This document shows, piece by piece, positions 26,790 to 36,222 of a stretch of 64,000 nucleotides of DNA; within the stretch, counting starts at the first letter, position 1; each line of letters opens with the position of its first letter. The DNA is from Virgibacillus subterraneus (lineage in GTDB: Bacteria > Bacillota > Bacilli > Bacillales > Amphibacillaceae): contig NZ_FOEH01000001.1 of the NCBI RefSeq assembly GCF_900110695.1, positions 124,001 to 188,000 of the forward strand. The letters are read 5' to 3'. The notes under the pieces are model-generated. The model was given only the letters and a program-made list of their open reading frames with translations. It had not been told where the DNA came from and ran no database searches. Both the position numbers and the translations under genes were made by a program.

Positions 26790-28154
26790 CTATACTGTTT
26801 TTCGTGTCCTGTAAAGCAAGGCTCCAACCAGCGCCAGGAAATAAACAAGCAATCCAATAAATGTATAGACATACATGATTGGCTGATTTTGAACATACCC
26901 AACGATTGGCACATTTAAGAGCAGTAATAAAGGAAATCCAAACATTATTGCTGTCGCACTTCCCATCACCATATTATCTGCTGTATTGGATTGGAATTTT
27001 GGATCAACTGCCTTTAATAGTGCCATTCCAGTTGATATTGTACCGGTTTGCATTCCGTAAAATCCTAATACGTTTGGCAGTTTATTTTCAGGGAACACGC
27101 GCGGTCCAATCCAAAGTAAAAATGCGATGGTCACAAAGCCGCCTAAGGTAGTTAATATCAGAATTGGGAAAGCATACTCCTGTAATGCATAAATCGAAAT
27201 AGCAGCTATAGATGCAGTTATCATGTAATCGAACGAAAAGCCGGAAATTCGCTGCAGTAAAAAGTTGTTCGGTGAATGTTCAAGCTGAAGTCCAGCATTT
27301 TTTAATCGATTTAAAACAGTTCGGAAAAACATCGCGTACAAGCTTCCGATTAAAAAGTGGAATCCAATGATTAGCTGGGCAAAAGTTGCTCCAAATGTTC
27401 CAAGTGGCGTCAATACTTTGTCTAACCCGTATATGGTCAAATATGTAACCAGATAAATGAAGCCGATTAATGCTATTTGATAGGTTAGCTTATCGATTGC
27501 ATCACTTAACGGAATTTCATCTGGCTCTGACCTTTCTATCACTTGTTTATGTGTTTTGACTGGGCCAGATTCGGTTTTCTGGAACTTTTTGCTGCGGGCT
27601 AACAGGTTCATCAGGATAATCCCGACGACCGTCGCCCAGATAAAGCCTATCCCGGCAATCGTTAAACCAAGGTTCCCGCCCCCAACTAGTCCCAGTTCTT
27701 CCCACTGTGTACCTATTGAATATGCTTGCCCGGGACCCTGACCGAATCCGAGTGGCAGCAATAGTCCAACACCTGGGAAAAAGTCGGGATAAAATGTTTC
27801 GACAAGGATCATGAATAAACCAAAACCGACCAATCCTTGGATGAGGTATGTTGAAACGATCATGAGGCCTGAGTTAAGGATTGCCGGGCTGTTTTCAACT
27901 TCCCGTTCTTTTAACGATAAAGCAATAAAGCCAATAGCCATTAAATGGTAAACCAGATTCCCAAGTAAATCCTTATCAAAGTTGATCCATCCTAGCAGTT
28001 CAGGTCCGACGATTAGCCCAAGGAAACCAGCAATCATGGACGTTGGTACAATTAATTTTCGCAAGGCTGGAATTCTAGCTTTTAATACAGCGGCAATAAC
28101 AATTAAAAAAGATAAAAGAGCAAAATCGAGCACTAATGACCAGGAGTTACTCAT
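26790..28154 (-). CDS. GltS-type sodium/glutamate symporter family protein
   Basis: 454 residues with about 11 membrane helices in two halves separated by a polar loop at about 195-225. Each half carries a glycine-rich re-entrant motif (FGQGPGQAYSIG; YGMQTGTISTGMALLK), as in ESS-family GltS carriers. Predicted to import an anionic amino acid with Na+; the substrate is not certain. Its ATG overlaps the end of the acyltransferase gene by four bases (ATGA), so the two are co-translated. Confidence 0.82.
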   Translation of the reverse strand: MSNSWSLVLDFALLSFLIVIAAVLKARIPALRKLIVPTSMIAGFLGLIVGPELLGWINFDKDLLGNLVYHLMAIGFIALSLKEREVENSPAILNSGLMIVSTYLIQGLVGFGLFMILVETFYPDFFPGVGLLLPLGFGQGPGQAYSIGTQWEELGLVGGGNLGLTIAGIGFIWATVVGIILMNLLARSKKFQKTESGPVKTHKQVIERSEPDEIPLSDAIDKLTYQIALIGFIYLVTYLTIYGLDKVLTPLGTFGATFAQLIIGFHFLIGSLYAMFFRTVLNRLKNAGLQLEHSPNNFLLQRISGFSFDYMITASIAAISIYALQEYAFPILILTTLGGFVTIAFLLWIGPRVFPENKLPNVLGFYGMQTGTISTGMALLKAVDPKFQSNTADNMVMGSATAIMFGFPLLLLLNVPIVGYVQNQPIMYVYTFIGLLVYFLALVGALLYRTRKTV

Positions 28155-29368
28155 GAGATAACCTCCTTGGTCTGTTTAGATTCCAATGCCTGTGCGGTTT
28201 TGATTGCCATTAACCATTTGTATGCCGAGGTTTGGGGCTGATAAAATACAATTCGGTAAAATTGATCTTCATAAAAAAAGTCCAGCTTATGATGAAACTG
28301 AATATTAATCCCTTCCAGATCCTCAAATGCAAACGCATATTGCTCTCTATCATCTCCATCGAAAGTGATTGTTTTATTGTTCCACTTCAAATCCCCTTTA
28401 GAAATAAGCCGGAATGGTTTATTGTCCCAAGATATAAACAGCTTTACATGGTCCTGCATTGCATTATTCCAGTTCTGCTGCCAATCCGGGTCAAGTAAGG
28501 TGGCTTTCAGAAATTCAAGCTGCCATTTATTCCAATCACGAGGAGTAGAATAATAGATGGGGTGTGTTACTTCTTCAAAATTTCCTAAAAGTGTGTAACG
28601 AACGGTATAATCACAGCTCTGACATTCAAACAGGTCATCGTGCGAATGCAGCTGTCCAGGTATTCTACAATGTGGACAAACAAACAACAGGCGTTCCAAG
28701 TAGTTTGCTAGATTTTTCCCCTGATATTCACTCGCAATCTCGGACTGCCATTCCATTTCATTATGGTAAAGCGCTTCGGTTAGCTTTTGGTTTATGACGT
28801 CAGGTGAATCGTTTGAAAAAGCTCCCTGATCCCATTCTTTTTTATAGGAAATAGAGATTAAGCCTTTGCGATGTTTATCTGCCCACCTTGGATGAGTAAG
28901 ATGGCCACCACGAATAGTTGCAACTACAACAGGAATGTCTAACAGCTTGACTAGTTTAGCTGTTGAATAAATAAGCGGCTCGGTGTCACCATCCCAATTA
29001 CGGTTCCCCTCTGGAAAAATACCAATAACCCGATTATGTTTTTTAGCTTTCAGCACACCTCTTATCGTGCTAGTATCATTTTTAAATTTCATTTTAGGAA
29101 TGGCGCCAACATAATTTAATATTCTTTTTAAGAAAGGATTTCGAAAAAGAGGGTCAGCAGCAATGAAAGAAATCGGTTCTTTTACATAACTATTCAGAAT
29201 CAGCGGATCCCAGTTGTTTACATGGTTAGATAAAATAATATAAGGTGGTCTCATGTGAAGTGTGTCATTACGTTCAATCACTATATTTGAACGTCTTCTG
29301 GTAAAGAAACGGATAGGAATTAACAGCATATTTATTATCCACATATTCGGTTTATTTTCGATACTCAT
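28151..29368 (-). CDS. PlsC-type acyltransferase with C-terminal zinc ribbon
   Basis: 405 residues. PlsC domain at about 10-205 with the catalytic NHVNNWD (NHx4D) and the FPEGNRN block II motif. A CPHC...CQSC zinc ribbon follows at about 230-255, then a ~140-residue C-terminal domain. The domain acylates lysophosphatidate or a related acceptor in simple PlsC proteins; the added zinc ribbon and tail are unusual and give no clear substrate. First gene of the operon with the GltS-like carrier. Confidence 0.83.
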   Translation of the reverse strand: MSIENKPNMWIINMLLIPIRFFTRRRSNIVIERNDTLHMRPPYIILSNHVNNWDPLILNSYVKEPISFIAADPLFRNPFLKRILNYVGAIPKMKFKNDTSTIRGVLKAKKHNRVIGIFPEGNRNWDGDTEPLIYSTAKLVKLLDIPVVVATIRGGHLTHPRWADKHRKGLISISYKKEWDQGAFSNDSPDVINQKLTEALYHNEMEWQSEIASEYQGKNLANYLERLLFVCPHCRIPGQLHSHDDLFECQSCDYTVRYTLLGNFEEVTHPIYYSTPRDWNKWQLEFLKATLLDPDWQQNWNNAMQDHVKLFISWDNKPFRLISKGDLKWNNKTITFDGDDREQYAFAFEDLEGINIQFHHKLDFFYEDQFYRIVFYQPQTSAYKWLMAIKTAQALESKQTKEVIS

Positions 29369-29432
29369 AGTTTCACATCCAACGATAAAATTTATGAAAT
29401 AATTACGCTATTATTTTACCATACTTAAATAC

Positions 29433-29468
29433 AAAAAAAGCTATACCCCATGAGTTTACGGAGTATAG
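29433..29468 (-). terminator. terminator of the Spo0E-like gene
   Basis: On the minus strand CTATACTCC pairs with GGGGTATAG, followed by C and seven T. Confidence 0.8.
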
Positions 29469-29506
29469 AGAGGCAGTGTTAGTACCACAAAAACATGAAT
29501 TTAGAA

Positions 29507-29695
29507 TTAATCTAGTTCATTTGCACAAAAAGACATTAGATCATTTCGTTGGTTGAGTTTCACATCTAATAATTGACTAACTTGTATTAATGAAGGATCT
29601 GTAAACTCACTTCCATTCGCTTTAACTTGATACATCAAAGATTTGAGCATTTTAATATCATCGTTAATAATCTTAAGAACATCTTCTATATCCAA
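29507..29695 (-). CDS. Spo0E family aspartyl-phosphate phosphatase-like protein
   Basis: 62 residues, the normal size of short Spo0E-like proteins. Two helices with the signature SQLLDVKLNQ (family SQxLDxxI) at about 39-48, preceded by TDPSLIQV. Family members dephosphorylate Spo0A~P and delay sporulation. The last position of the motif deviates from the usual Ile (here Leu), a conservative change. RBS GAAGGGGG on the minus strand. Confidence 0.75.
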   Translation of the reverse strand: MDIEDVLKIINDDIKMLKSLMYQVKANGSEFTDPSLIQVSQLLDVKLNQRNDLMSFCANELD

Positions 29696-30003
29696 ATCAC
29701 ATCCCCCTTCCAGGAATAAGGAGTGTATTCGAAAGCTGGCTGACTTATTGGAAAATCCAACTTAGTCCCTGTAGCTTTGCGTCATCATTTTTCAATGATT
29801 TTGCCATTTTCGTACATGATGTGATGGTACTAACACAGTTTATTCTATAAAAGATATTATTCACAATATACTATATATACTGAATTAACGCAAAAATCAT
29901 GAATAGATATTGAATTTAAACTTGCTTCACCTGGATTATTGTCCCGTCTTTTAATAAAACGCATAGGATAATACAATAATATGAATAAGGAAGTGAGCAA
30001 GCG
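29696..30003. other. intergenic gap without clear feature
   Basis: Divergent promoter region between the Spo0E-like gene and the coiled-coil gene; no small gene or RNA could be supported. Confidence 0.5.
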
Positions 30004-30756
30004 ATGGGATTATATATTAATAATGATGATCATCCAGATGTCTTTATGAATGGCAGCGATATTCTGGAGCCGAACCAGGGATACTTTCGCGTAGATTATT
30101 TCTCCGAGATGATAAAAGAACAGAAAGAGCTAAATAAATCATTATCGAATTCGTTCCGTGACTTAAAATCGTTATACCACCAACAAACTAATACGCAAGC
30201 AGGCAGGTGGCAGGAGGTTGGCAAACAGCTGGAAGTATTAAAAGAAAGTAACCTTCAGCATCAAAATTTCGAAAAGCAGGCCGTGCAATGGCTGACAACA
30301 TTAGATAGAAACAATGCAAAGTTACAAGCTATTTTGGAGAACGGTGGTCTTTTAAATAAGGAGATTGCAGAGCAAGTCAATCGCTTAGGCGAATCGAACC
30401 AAGCTATTGTAGATCAGTTAGGAAAATATGAAAGCTCAAGCCAGTCACTCGCATCACATATGAGTGAATTATATGATCTCAACAAGCAGATGTCAGAGCG
30501 GATTTCCACACAAGATGATAACCAGGATCAAGTAATAAACCGACTGGAAAACCAAGAAGCCCTAATGGAGAAAACATTAAGGCAAATTGATCAGTTTCGA
30601 TCCATCCTTTTTGAACGAACCAACTATATAGCAGAAAGTATTGAAAACAGTTATAATCTTACCTCCACATATGTCTATAAACTGATGACTGGATCAGAAC
30701 AACCACTTTCCCTATTTATGAAAAAGCAACGAGAAGAAAAGTGGAAGTCTGATTAA
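30004..30756 (+). CDS. coiled-coil protein of unknown function
   Basis: 250 residues. N-terminal ~35 residues are a polar extended region (DHPDVFMNGSDILEPNQGYFRVDYF), followed by nearly continuous heptad-like helix from about 36 to 215 rich in E/Q/K/L. No membrane helix or signal. GTGAGCAAGCG precedes the ATG, with AGGAAG at 29990-29995 as RBS. Located directly upstream of rlmH. No family recognised. Confidence 0.75.
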   Translation: MGLYINNDDHPDVFMNGSDILEPNQGYFRVDYFSEMIKEQKELNKSLSNSFRDLKSLYHQQTNTQAGRWQEVGKQLEVLKESNLQHQNFEKQAVQWLTTLDRNNAKLQAILENGGLLNKEIAEQVNRLGESNQAIVDQLGKYESSSQSLASHMSELYDLNKQMSERISTQDDNQDQVINRLENQEALMEKTLRQIDQFRSILFERTNYIAESIENSYNLTSTYVYKLMTGSEQPLSLFMKKQREEKWKSD

Positions 30757-30758
30757 CT

Positions 30759-30800
30759 GAATGAAATGGCGATACTGTAATACGGTATCGTCATTCTTTG
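30759..30800 (+). terminator. terminator between the coiled-coil gene and rlmH
   Basis: GAATG..GGCGATAC pairs with GTATCGTCATTC with small bulges, followed by TTTG. Confidence 0.65.
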
Positions 30801-30842
30801 ATACAATGTAAACAAAAGAAGTCCATAAAGGAATGAATTTCA

Positions 30843-31322
30843 ATGAACATTAAAATTATCGCAGTAGGAAAATTAAAGGAAAAATACCTCAAGCAGGGCA
30901 TTGAAGAATACTTAAAAAGATTAAGTACATATGCAAAAGTTCAAATCATCGAAGTCGCCGATGAAAAAGCCCCAGAAAATATGAGCGACGCCGAAATGAT
31001 CGAAGTAAAAAAAAAGGAAGGCGAACGCATTCTCGCTAACATCAAGCAGGATACCCATGTGATAACACTCGAAATCAATGGCAAAATGCTAAGCTCCGAA
31101 CAGCTCGCAGTCAAAATGGACGAGCTTGCCACCTACGGGAAAAGTAAGCTTGCATTTGTAATTGGCGGGTCATTAGGTATCAGTGATGAAGTCCAAAAGC
31201 GAAGTAACCTCGCATTATCATTTTCCAAAATGACATTTCCGCACCAGGTGATGAGACTTATATTGTTGGAGCAGATTTATAGGGGGTTTAGGATTAATCG
31301 GGAGGAACCGTACCATAAATAG
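30843..31322 (+). CDS. rlmH: 23S rRNA (pseudouridine1915-N3)-methyltransferase RlmH
   Basis: 159 residues, exact family length. It methylates pseudouridine 1915 of 23S rRNA using SAM (SPOUT fold with C-terminal trefoil knot). Knot motifs [13 protein letters not shown] and [27 protein letters not shown] are intact, and the end is EEPYHK-stop, the position where SCC elements insert in staphylococcal orfX. The protein is unaffected by the insertion because the last codons lie in the duplicated core. Confidence 0.98.
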   Translation: MNIKIIAVGKLKEKYLKQGIEEYLKRLSTYAKVQIIEVADEKAPENMSDAEMIEVKKKEGERILANIKQDTHVITLEINGKMLSSEQLAVKMDELATYGKSKLAFVIGGSLGISDEVQKRSNLALSFSKMTFPHQVMRLILLEQIYRGFRINREEPYHK

Positions 31323-32966
31323 AGGCAAAAAAATTTGAAGATAAGGCGGCATTTTGTCTTTTGAATCAGAATTTTCCTTTGAATAATCTGATTCAAGATA
31401 CAGGATGTGAATAAGTGTAAATGTCTTGGACAGATTTACTTCGGAAAAATCAAAATCGAGTTCTATTTTATCCATAGTTCGAAAACGACCGTCCAAATGT
31501 TTGATGGATATCTTATTTAGCAAAAGCTGAAGAAGCTGCTTTTTCTTTTCTCTAGAAGATTGTTGAAATTCATCAACATATTTTTCTAATAAATGCCTAA
31601 CCACGTCTGGTGGTATAATTTTAGTGTCTGATGAACTTAGTTGAATGCTAAGTTCATTTTTCTTCTGTTCTAAGTCATTCTTCGACTTAGCTAACTTCTG
31701 TAACCGTTCCTGTAATATGGATACAGGGAAGAGATTTTGCTCAAATGCTTCCATATATTTTTCTTGCATGGTATTAGCTTCTTTAAGCTCTGTTTTAATC
31801 TTCTTTAATTGCTCTTTTAGATTCACATTTAATTGAACCGTGTCTTTATTAATGCTTTGTATGGTTTGACTAAAGCCAGCTGAATCGTTCAAGAATTCTG
31901 TTATACGATTAATGACAGCATCTTCTGCATCGTAAGCTTTAATTGAATTGGCTTTACAGGCAGATGATCCTTTGTTGTGGAACACACTACATATATAATA
32001 GCGATGTTTTCGTTTGCTTCCATCTTTTAAAATATGGGTAGTGATAGATGGAACCATTCCTTGTCCACAGGTAGGACATCGAAGGATGCTGCTTAATAGG
32101 AAAGGCTCTTGGGATTGACGCTGCTTAAAAGACTTACTTTGTCTTCTGGCTTGGACAATATTCCAAAGCTCATCGGAGATAATAGCATCATGTTTTCCAT
32201 CGACTACAATGGGATTAGCATTTTTGCCACGCCTTCTCTTTTTATCCCAGTTCTCAACTTGTAACCATCGAATTTTACCATTATAAATAGGATTATCTAA
32301 TATTGTAGCAATGCCATTGATTGAGAAGTGCTTTCTACGTTTAGTCCGATATCCTGCTTTGTTTAAATAATTAGCTATAGCCTTAAGCCCCTTACCTTCT
32401 GCATATAAGTTAAAGATAAGTTGAACAATATCTGCTTCTTGTGAATTAAAGATTAGCTCTTTTTCTATAGAATCATATCCGAAAACCACGCCACCATTCC
32501 AGCTACCTTCTTTAGCCCTCTGTGTCATACCAAGCTTCACATTTTCAGATAGAGTATTTCTCTCCATTTCTGCAATGGATGCCATCAGTTGAACGACAAG
32601 TTTGCCAATAGGACTAGATGTGTCAAAATTCTCTGAGTAGGAAATAAACTTTACATCATACTCTTCGAAATTATCTAGAAGAACTAGAGTATCCAACATA
32701 TTACGTGAAAGGCGTGATATCTTCCATACAAGTACAGCTTGAAATTTCTCCTTATCAATATCAGCTATCAGCCTTTGCATTGCAGGCCGGCCTTTTATAT
32801 CTTTACCACTAATGCCTTCATCAACATATTCTTCAGCAATGTGCCAACCATAAAGGGACGTATATTGACGTAAAGTTTGTAATTGTGCAGAAATACTGTA
32901 GCCTTCACTTGCTTGTTCTTCTGTGCTGACACGACAGTACAATGCAACGCTTTTTATTTCATTCAT
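31218..32966 (-). CDS. large serine recombinase (Ccr/integrase-like)
   Basis: 582 codons in the integrated state. Catalytic domain at about 1-150 with the nucleophile Ser in YCRVSTEEQ and the R-rich [12 protein letters not shown] motif. A recombinase domain (about 165-265) and a zinc-ribbon domain (CPTCGQGMV...C near 300-350) follow, then a coiled coil at about 385-450. The last 28 codons and stop are antisense to rlmH, outside the element. The gene sits at the left end reading outward, as expected for the enzyme that integrates and excises the element. Good GGAGGATCAAA before the ATG. Confidence 0.93.
   Translation of the reverse strand: MNEIKSVALYCRVSTEEQASEGYSISAQLQTLRQYTSLYGWHIAEEYVDEGISGKDIKGRPAMQRLIADIDKEKFQAVLVWKISRLSRNMLDTLVLLDNFEEYDVKFISYSENFDTSSPIGKLVVQLMASIAEMERNTLSENVKLGMTQRAKEGSWNGGVVFGYDSIEKELIFNSQEADIVQLIFNLYAEGKGLKAIANYLNKAGYRTKRRKHFSINGIATILDNPIYNGKIRWLQVENWDKKRRRGKNANPIVVDGKHDAIISDELWNIVQARRQSKSFKQRQSQEPFLLSSILRCPTCGQGMVPSITTHILKDGSKRKHRYYICSVFHNKGSSACKANSIKAYDAEDAVINRITEFLNDSAGFSQTIQSINKDTVQLNVNLKEQLKKIKTELKEANTMQEKYMEAFEQNLFPVSILQERLQKLAKSKNDLEQKKNELSIQLSSSDTKIIPPDVVRHLLEKYVDEFQQSSREKKKQLLQLLLNKISIKHLDGRFRTMDKIELDFDFSEVNLSKTFTLIHILYLESDYSKENSDSKDKMPPYLQIFLPLFMVRFLPINPKPPINLLQQYKSHHLVRKCHFGK
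31305..31322 (+). other. attL core of the rlmH-inserted element
   Basis: GAACCGTACCATAAATAG covers the last five codons and stop of rlmH. It matches 62103-62120 at 16 of 18 bases and corresponds in position to the staphylococcal SCC attB (end of orfX). Confidence 0.85.
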
Positions 32967-33294
32967 TTTGATCCTCCTTTAACTTTTATAACAGTATTGG
33001 TATTAAAGGAGGTAAAAAATACATTGCTTTGTTTAGGAAGTTATTTATCAGTTGAACGACATGAATACGCACCAGCTTATCTAAAGGTGTCGGGATGTAA
33101 AACTAAGACCTGTAAACGGTCGGTGTTGGATGAAGAAAAGAATTAATTATCAAAGCAATGAATACTTAAAGGTTCAATAGGGTTAACTATTACCTAACGT
33201 ATTTTATGTTAATATAAAGAGTCGTACTAATCTGCACATGAAAGAGTGAACCGACACGAGTTTATTTACAAATAGATATAAGTAGGTGAAAGCG

Positions 33295-33534
33295 TTGACA
33301 GAGTGGAAGCATCGTCCGACTGTAAGCGATTCTCATCCTTTTAAGGAAGAATACGACAATATGTTAGATGCGGATCGAGACTATTTTAAAATTAGATATG
33401 AAGTAAATGAAAGTGAAAAGAGTGGTGACTCTTCTATAGACAATTATTTTGCTAAGAAAATGGTAGATAATCCAATTGAAGTTTACTATTGGAAATTCAT
33501 TAATAAAGAAACAAGAATAAACGATAGGGGATGA
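33295..33534 (+). CDS. hypothetical protein (about 79 aa)
   Basis: Soluble and acidic, starting MTEWKHRPTVSDSHPF; TTG at 33295 is preferred over the in-frame GTG at 33286 because AGGTG lies 6-8 nt upstream. No family recognised. A very short GTG frame follows at 33541 but is not convincing. It lies inside the element next to the first recombinase. Confidence 0.5.
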   Translation: MTEWKHRPTVSDSHPFKEEYDNMLDADRDYFKIRYEVNESEKSGDSSIDNYFAKKMVDNPIEVYYWKFINKETRINDRG

Positions 33535-33661
33535 GCCGGGTGAAAGTAAACGAACATGAGGTGGCAACTATCTGAGGACTATTTTGAAGAAGAACAACCA
33601 ACAAAACAAAATCATTAGCTGAGTAGTACAACGATACTAGTAACTAAATACAATTCATTAA

Positions 33662-33692
33662 AGACGATCACTTTTTAGGGTGATCGTTTTGT
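33662..33692 (+). terminator. terminator downstream of the small element gene
   Basis: ACGATCAC pairs with GTGATCGT, followed by TTTTG. The 33535-33922 gap otherwise holds only a short AAAGTTGCTC direct repeat (33808-33841). Confidence 0.8.
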
Positions 33693-33922
33693 CGTATTTG
33701 ACCTATACTGCGAAATAAAAGAATGGGTTTGACAGGAATAAATACAAATACTTGGTATATATTCAGTACAATAAATCAAGGTTAATGTTATCTCTGATAT
33801 TAAAAATTAAAAAGTTGCTCAAAAGTTGCTCAAAAATTGCTAAGAAAAAACCCTTGTGTATTTTTATAGCATATTATAAAATAAAATTGTAGTTAAAACT
33901 TATGGAAGGAGGAAGGAATTTA

Positions 33923-34720
33923 ATGATTAGTTTTCAGCGATATCAAAGATGGCAGAAGTGGTTAAAAGAAATACCGGCTCTTAATGATTCAATGAATGGA
34001 ATTATCGCAAGAAGCTTCATCTTAACAAAGGGAAATCTGGAGGAAGTGGAATTCGTCACAGGTGCGTCCAAGCAGGATATTTTTAGAGTCTATGAATGGC
34101 TAAGTGAAAAAAAACTAATTGACGGGCTTATTTCGATTGAAAAAGAAGATGGAGATAAGGGTGGAATCGAACATATGGCAGTTGTAGCAAAGGGAAAAAA
34201 GAAGAAGGAACGTACTTTTACACGAGAAGAAATGGTGGATTATGCTAAAAAGAAATTACTTGAAGCGAATAGAGGTATTAGTTTTGTTAGCTTGAAGCAT
34301 AATGTATTAACTTGTGAGTATGAAGGCCGTACCTTCAAGGTGTATATTAGCTCTTCAAGGGATTATGAATCTTTTAGAAAAGGTCTCGACTATGAACCAT
34401 ATCGCGTATCTGCGTGGAACAAAGGATCGCAGGAAATGTTTTCTTCATGTGATTATTATGCATTGTTGGTGAAAGTTGATAAAAATACAAAGTATATTAC
34501 AGAATTTGAAGATAATATTGAGGGGATGTTCGTTAACCAAGAGCAATTTAATAAGTGGTTGTCTCAAAAAGTGGCTGTTCCTTCTGGAATGATCAATTTC
34601 TATGTTCACTACAGCCAATCCAAAGATGAAGGAAGAAATTCTATAACAGTTATCGATGACCGGGAAGAACCAGCTCTTTCATTAAATCATTTGTATCAAA
34701 AAGGTTGGTCTATAATATAA
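33923..34720 (+). CDS. hypothetical element protein (265 aa)
   Basis: No family recognised. N-terminal ~75 residues look like a winged-helix (helices, then GASKQDIFRVYEWLSEKKLIDG), followed by a basic linker (AKGKKKKERTF) and a beta-rich C-terminal part (YEGRTFKVYISSSRDYESFRKG). This makes a DNA-binding regulator or effector plausible, but that is inference. ATG at 33923 with AAGGAGG/AAGGA upstream is preferred over the ATG at 33902, which precedes the RBS. Confidence 0.6.
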   Translation: MISFQRYQRWQKWLKEIPALNDSMNGIIARSFILTKGNLEEVEFVTGASKQDIFRVYEWLSEKKLIDGLISIEKEDGDKGGIEHMAVVAKGKKKKERTFTREEMVDYAKKKLLEANRGISFVSLKHNVLTCEYEGRTFKVYISSSRDYESFRKGLDYEPYRVSAWNKGSQEMFSSCDYYALLVKVDKNTKYITEFEDNIEGMFVNQEQFNKWLSQKVAVPSGMINFYVHYSQSKDEGRNSITVIDDREEPALSLNHLYQKGWSII

Positions 34721-34725
34721 AAAAT

Positions 34726-34748
34726 GGATTCGATAAAATATCGAATCC
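34726..34748 (+). terminator. palindrome after the 265-aa gene
   Basis: GGATTCGATA pairs perfectly with TATCGAATCC; there is no T-run, so it may stabilise the 3' end rather than terminate. Confidence 0.45.
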
Positions 34749-34825
34749 AAAAGACAAATTTCTAATTTTATTATATATAAAGAATAAGACGATAACCAGA
34801 TAAATATAAAAAAGCTGCTTTTTCA

Positions 34826-34860
34826 CAAGCCGGTACGAGCTATTTGTTTCGGCTTTTTCC
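34826..34860 (+). terminator. terminator-like hairpin
   Basis: AAGCCG pairs with CGGCTT, followed by TTT. It lies upstream of the transglutaminase-like gene and may end the preceding transcript. Confidence 0.5.
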
Positions 34861-34978
34861 ATAACTGTAGATAATTAAAGTATAGAATGTTCAATTATCT
34901 AAGGAATTACTCATATGGATAATTATAATTTAACTACCATACATAAAGGGAAATAATAGCTGGATAGGAGGATATTGA

Positions 34979-35806
34979 ATGGCAAGTTTAAGAAAGTTAA
35001 AAGAGATTGAAAGAGACTTCTCAAAGAAACATATTGATATTTCAAAAGTTGGTTTTTATGATTCTGTAGCTTTTATGCGTGAGGAACATAGTAATCCATC
35101 GTATCTAAACAACTATGCAAAATATATCCACTTAAAAAAATATGATTCAACCTATTTATCTATGGTAAGAGAAAAAGTGCCTTTTATCGCGAATCTGTTA
35201 TTTAAAGAATTAAAAAAAGATGGTCGTTTAGGTGCATGTGTAGATATGTCAGCTATACTTTCTCGTATTTTAGAAGAAGAGGGCATTTGGAATCATATGG
35301 TCTTCGGAAGTTTGAGTATTGATTATCCTCCAGAAAGTCAATTAAAGGGAGGACACTTTTGGTGTGTTGATTATACAAAGGGAGCCACAGCCGCACACGC
35401 TTGGCTAGTTGTACCTCCGTATCAGATCGTTGATTTAACAATAAAATTACAACCATATTCGGAGGGACAAAATCAGTATTTACCAGATATATTATTAAGC
35501 GAAGATGTTAAGCCCTATACTCCTGTTGCTAAAGACTTGATAAACCCTAAAATTATATATGACTTACAACGAGAGGGTATAAAAGACGTTATTAATCATA
35601 CACTTCCACAATTTAAAGCGTTTAATAGCATTTTTCCTGCTGTTAGTACTGTATATAGTTATAGCTCATTACATTATATTCCCACTTCAGTTTCAGCACC
35701 GGATGCCCCATTTGAGCAAGCTGTTAATTTAAAGCTTAATGGTCGATATGGTTACAATATATATGTAGATATTATTAAGCCAGCCTTAAAAGAGCAAGGT
35801 TTCTAA
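34979..35806 (+). CDS. transglutaminase-like (papain-fold) protein
   Basis: 275 residues. The order Cys-His-Asp expected for the transglutaminase-like fold is visible: GACVDMSAILSRILEEEGI (Cys then helix, about 85-103), GHFWCVD (about 123-130), AHAWLVV (His about 138) and QIVDLTIK (Asp about 149). The fold covers thiol proteases, peptide N-glycanases and transglutaminases; the activity here is unknown. It has its own RBS (TAGGAGG) and terminator, so is transcribed alone within the element. No secretion signal, so it acts in the cytosol. A defensive or regulatory protease role is possible but unproved. Confidence 0.65.
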   Translation: MASLRKLKEIERDFSKKHIDISKVGFYDSVAFMREEHSNPSYLNNYAKYIHLKKYDSTYLSMVREKVPFIANLLFKELKKDGRLGACVDMSAILSRILEEEGIWNHMVFGSLSIDYPPESQLKGGHFWCVDYTKGATAAHAWLVVPPYQIVDLTIKLQPYSEGQNQYLPDILLSEDVKPYTPVAKDLINPKIIYDLQREGIKDVINHTLPQFKAFNSIFPAVSTVYSYSSLHYIPTSVSAPDAPFEQAVNLKLNGRYGYNIYVDIIKPALKEQGF

Positions 35807-35816
35807 AACAGTGAGC

Positions 35817-35839
35817 AGAAGCCGGCTTCTACTTTTTTT
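35817..35839 (+). terminator. terminator after the transglutaminase-like gene
   Basis: The palindrome AGAAGCCGGCTTCT is followed by ACTTTTTTT. Confidence 0.85.
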
Positions 35840-35866
35840 ATTGAAGTCAAATAAATTTCTTTGAAA

Positions 35867-35983
35867 GAAGCGGTGGGACGGATTGATATGCTACTTCCAA
35901 ATTTCATCATTCTACAATATAGATAATCAAGGGCTTTAGATTAACTATATTGGAATAAACGTAAGAACCGTCCCTACGCTTTC
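35867..35983. repeat. REP-like palindromic unit, copy A
   Basis: GAAGCGGTGGGACGG at the left and AACCGTCCCTACGCTTTC at the right are near-perfect inverted partners separated by about 85 bp. Related units occur at 37061-37086 and 62148-62216, and a REP-associated transposase relic lies at 37090. Confidence 0.65.
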
Positions 35984-36222
35984 AAAAAGTAAAGTGGCAG
36001 GGACAGCTATAAACAGATATGATTTCCTGTTCATTTATCCCATCTTTTGCAGATATATGTTCGCCATTAATTATATGAATATTTAAATTAATCACAAATT
36101 ATAGTATTAGTATTTTTCTATGAAATTGAAGCTGTAAAGTTACCCATAGTCTGTAAATTTAGGATTGGTGTAGAGGGCATTAGCAAAATATGTCGAACAA
36201 TTACTAAGAAAGGTGAATTTAA

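Noticed and set aside
32883-33146. 87-codon plus-strand frame next to the first recombinase
   Set aside because: It begins inside the recombinase gene antisense, lacks a good RBS and shows no family resemblance.
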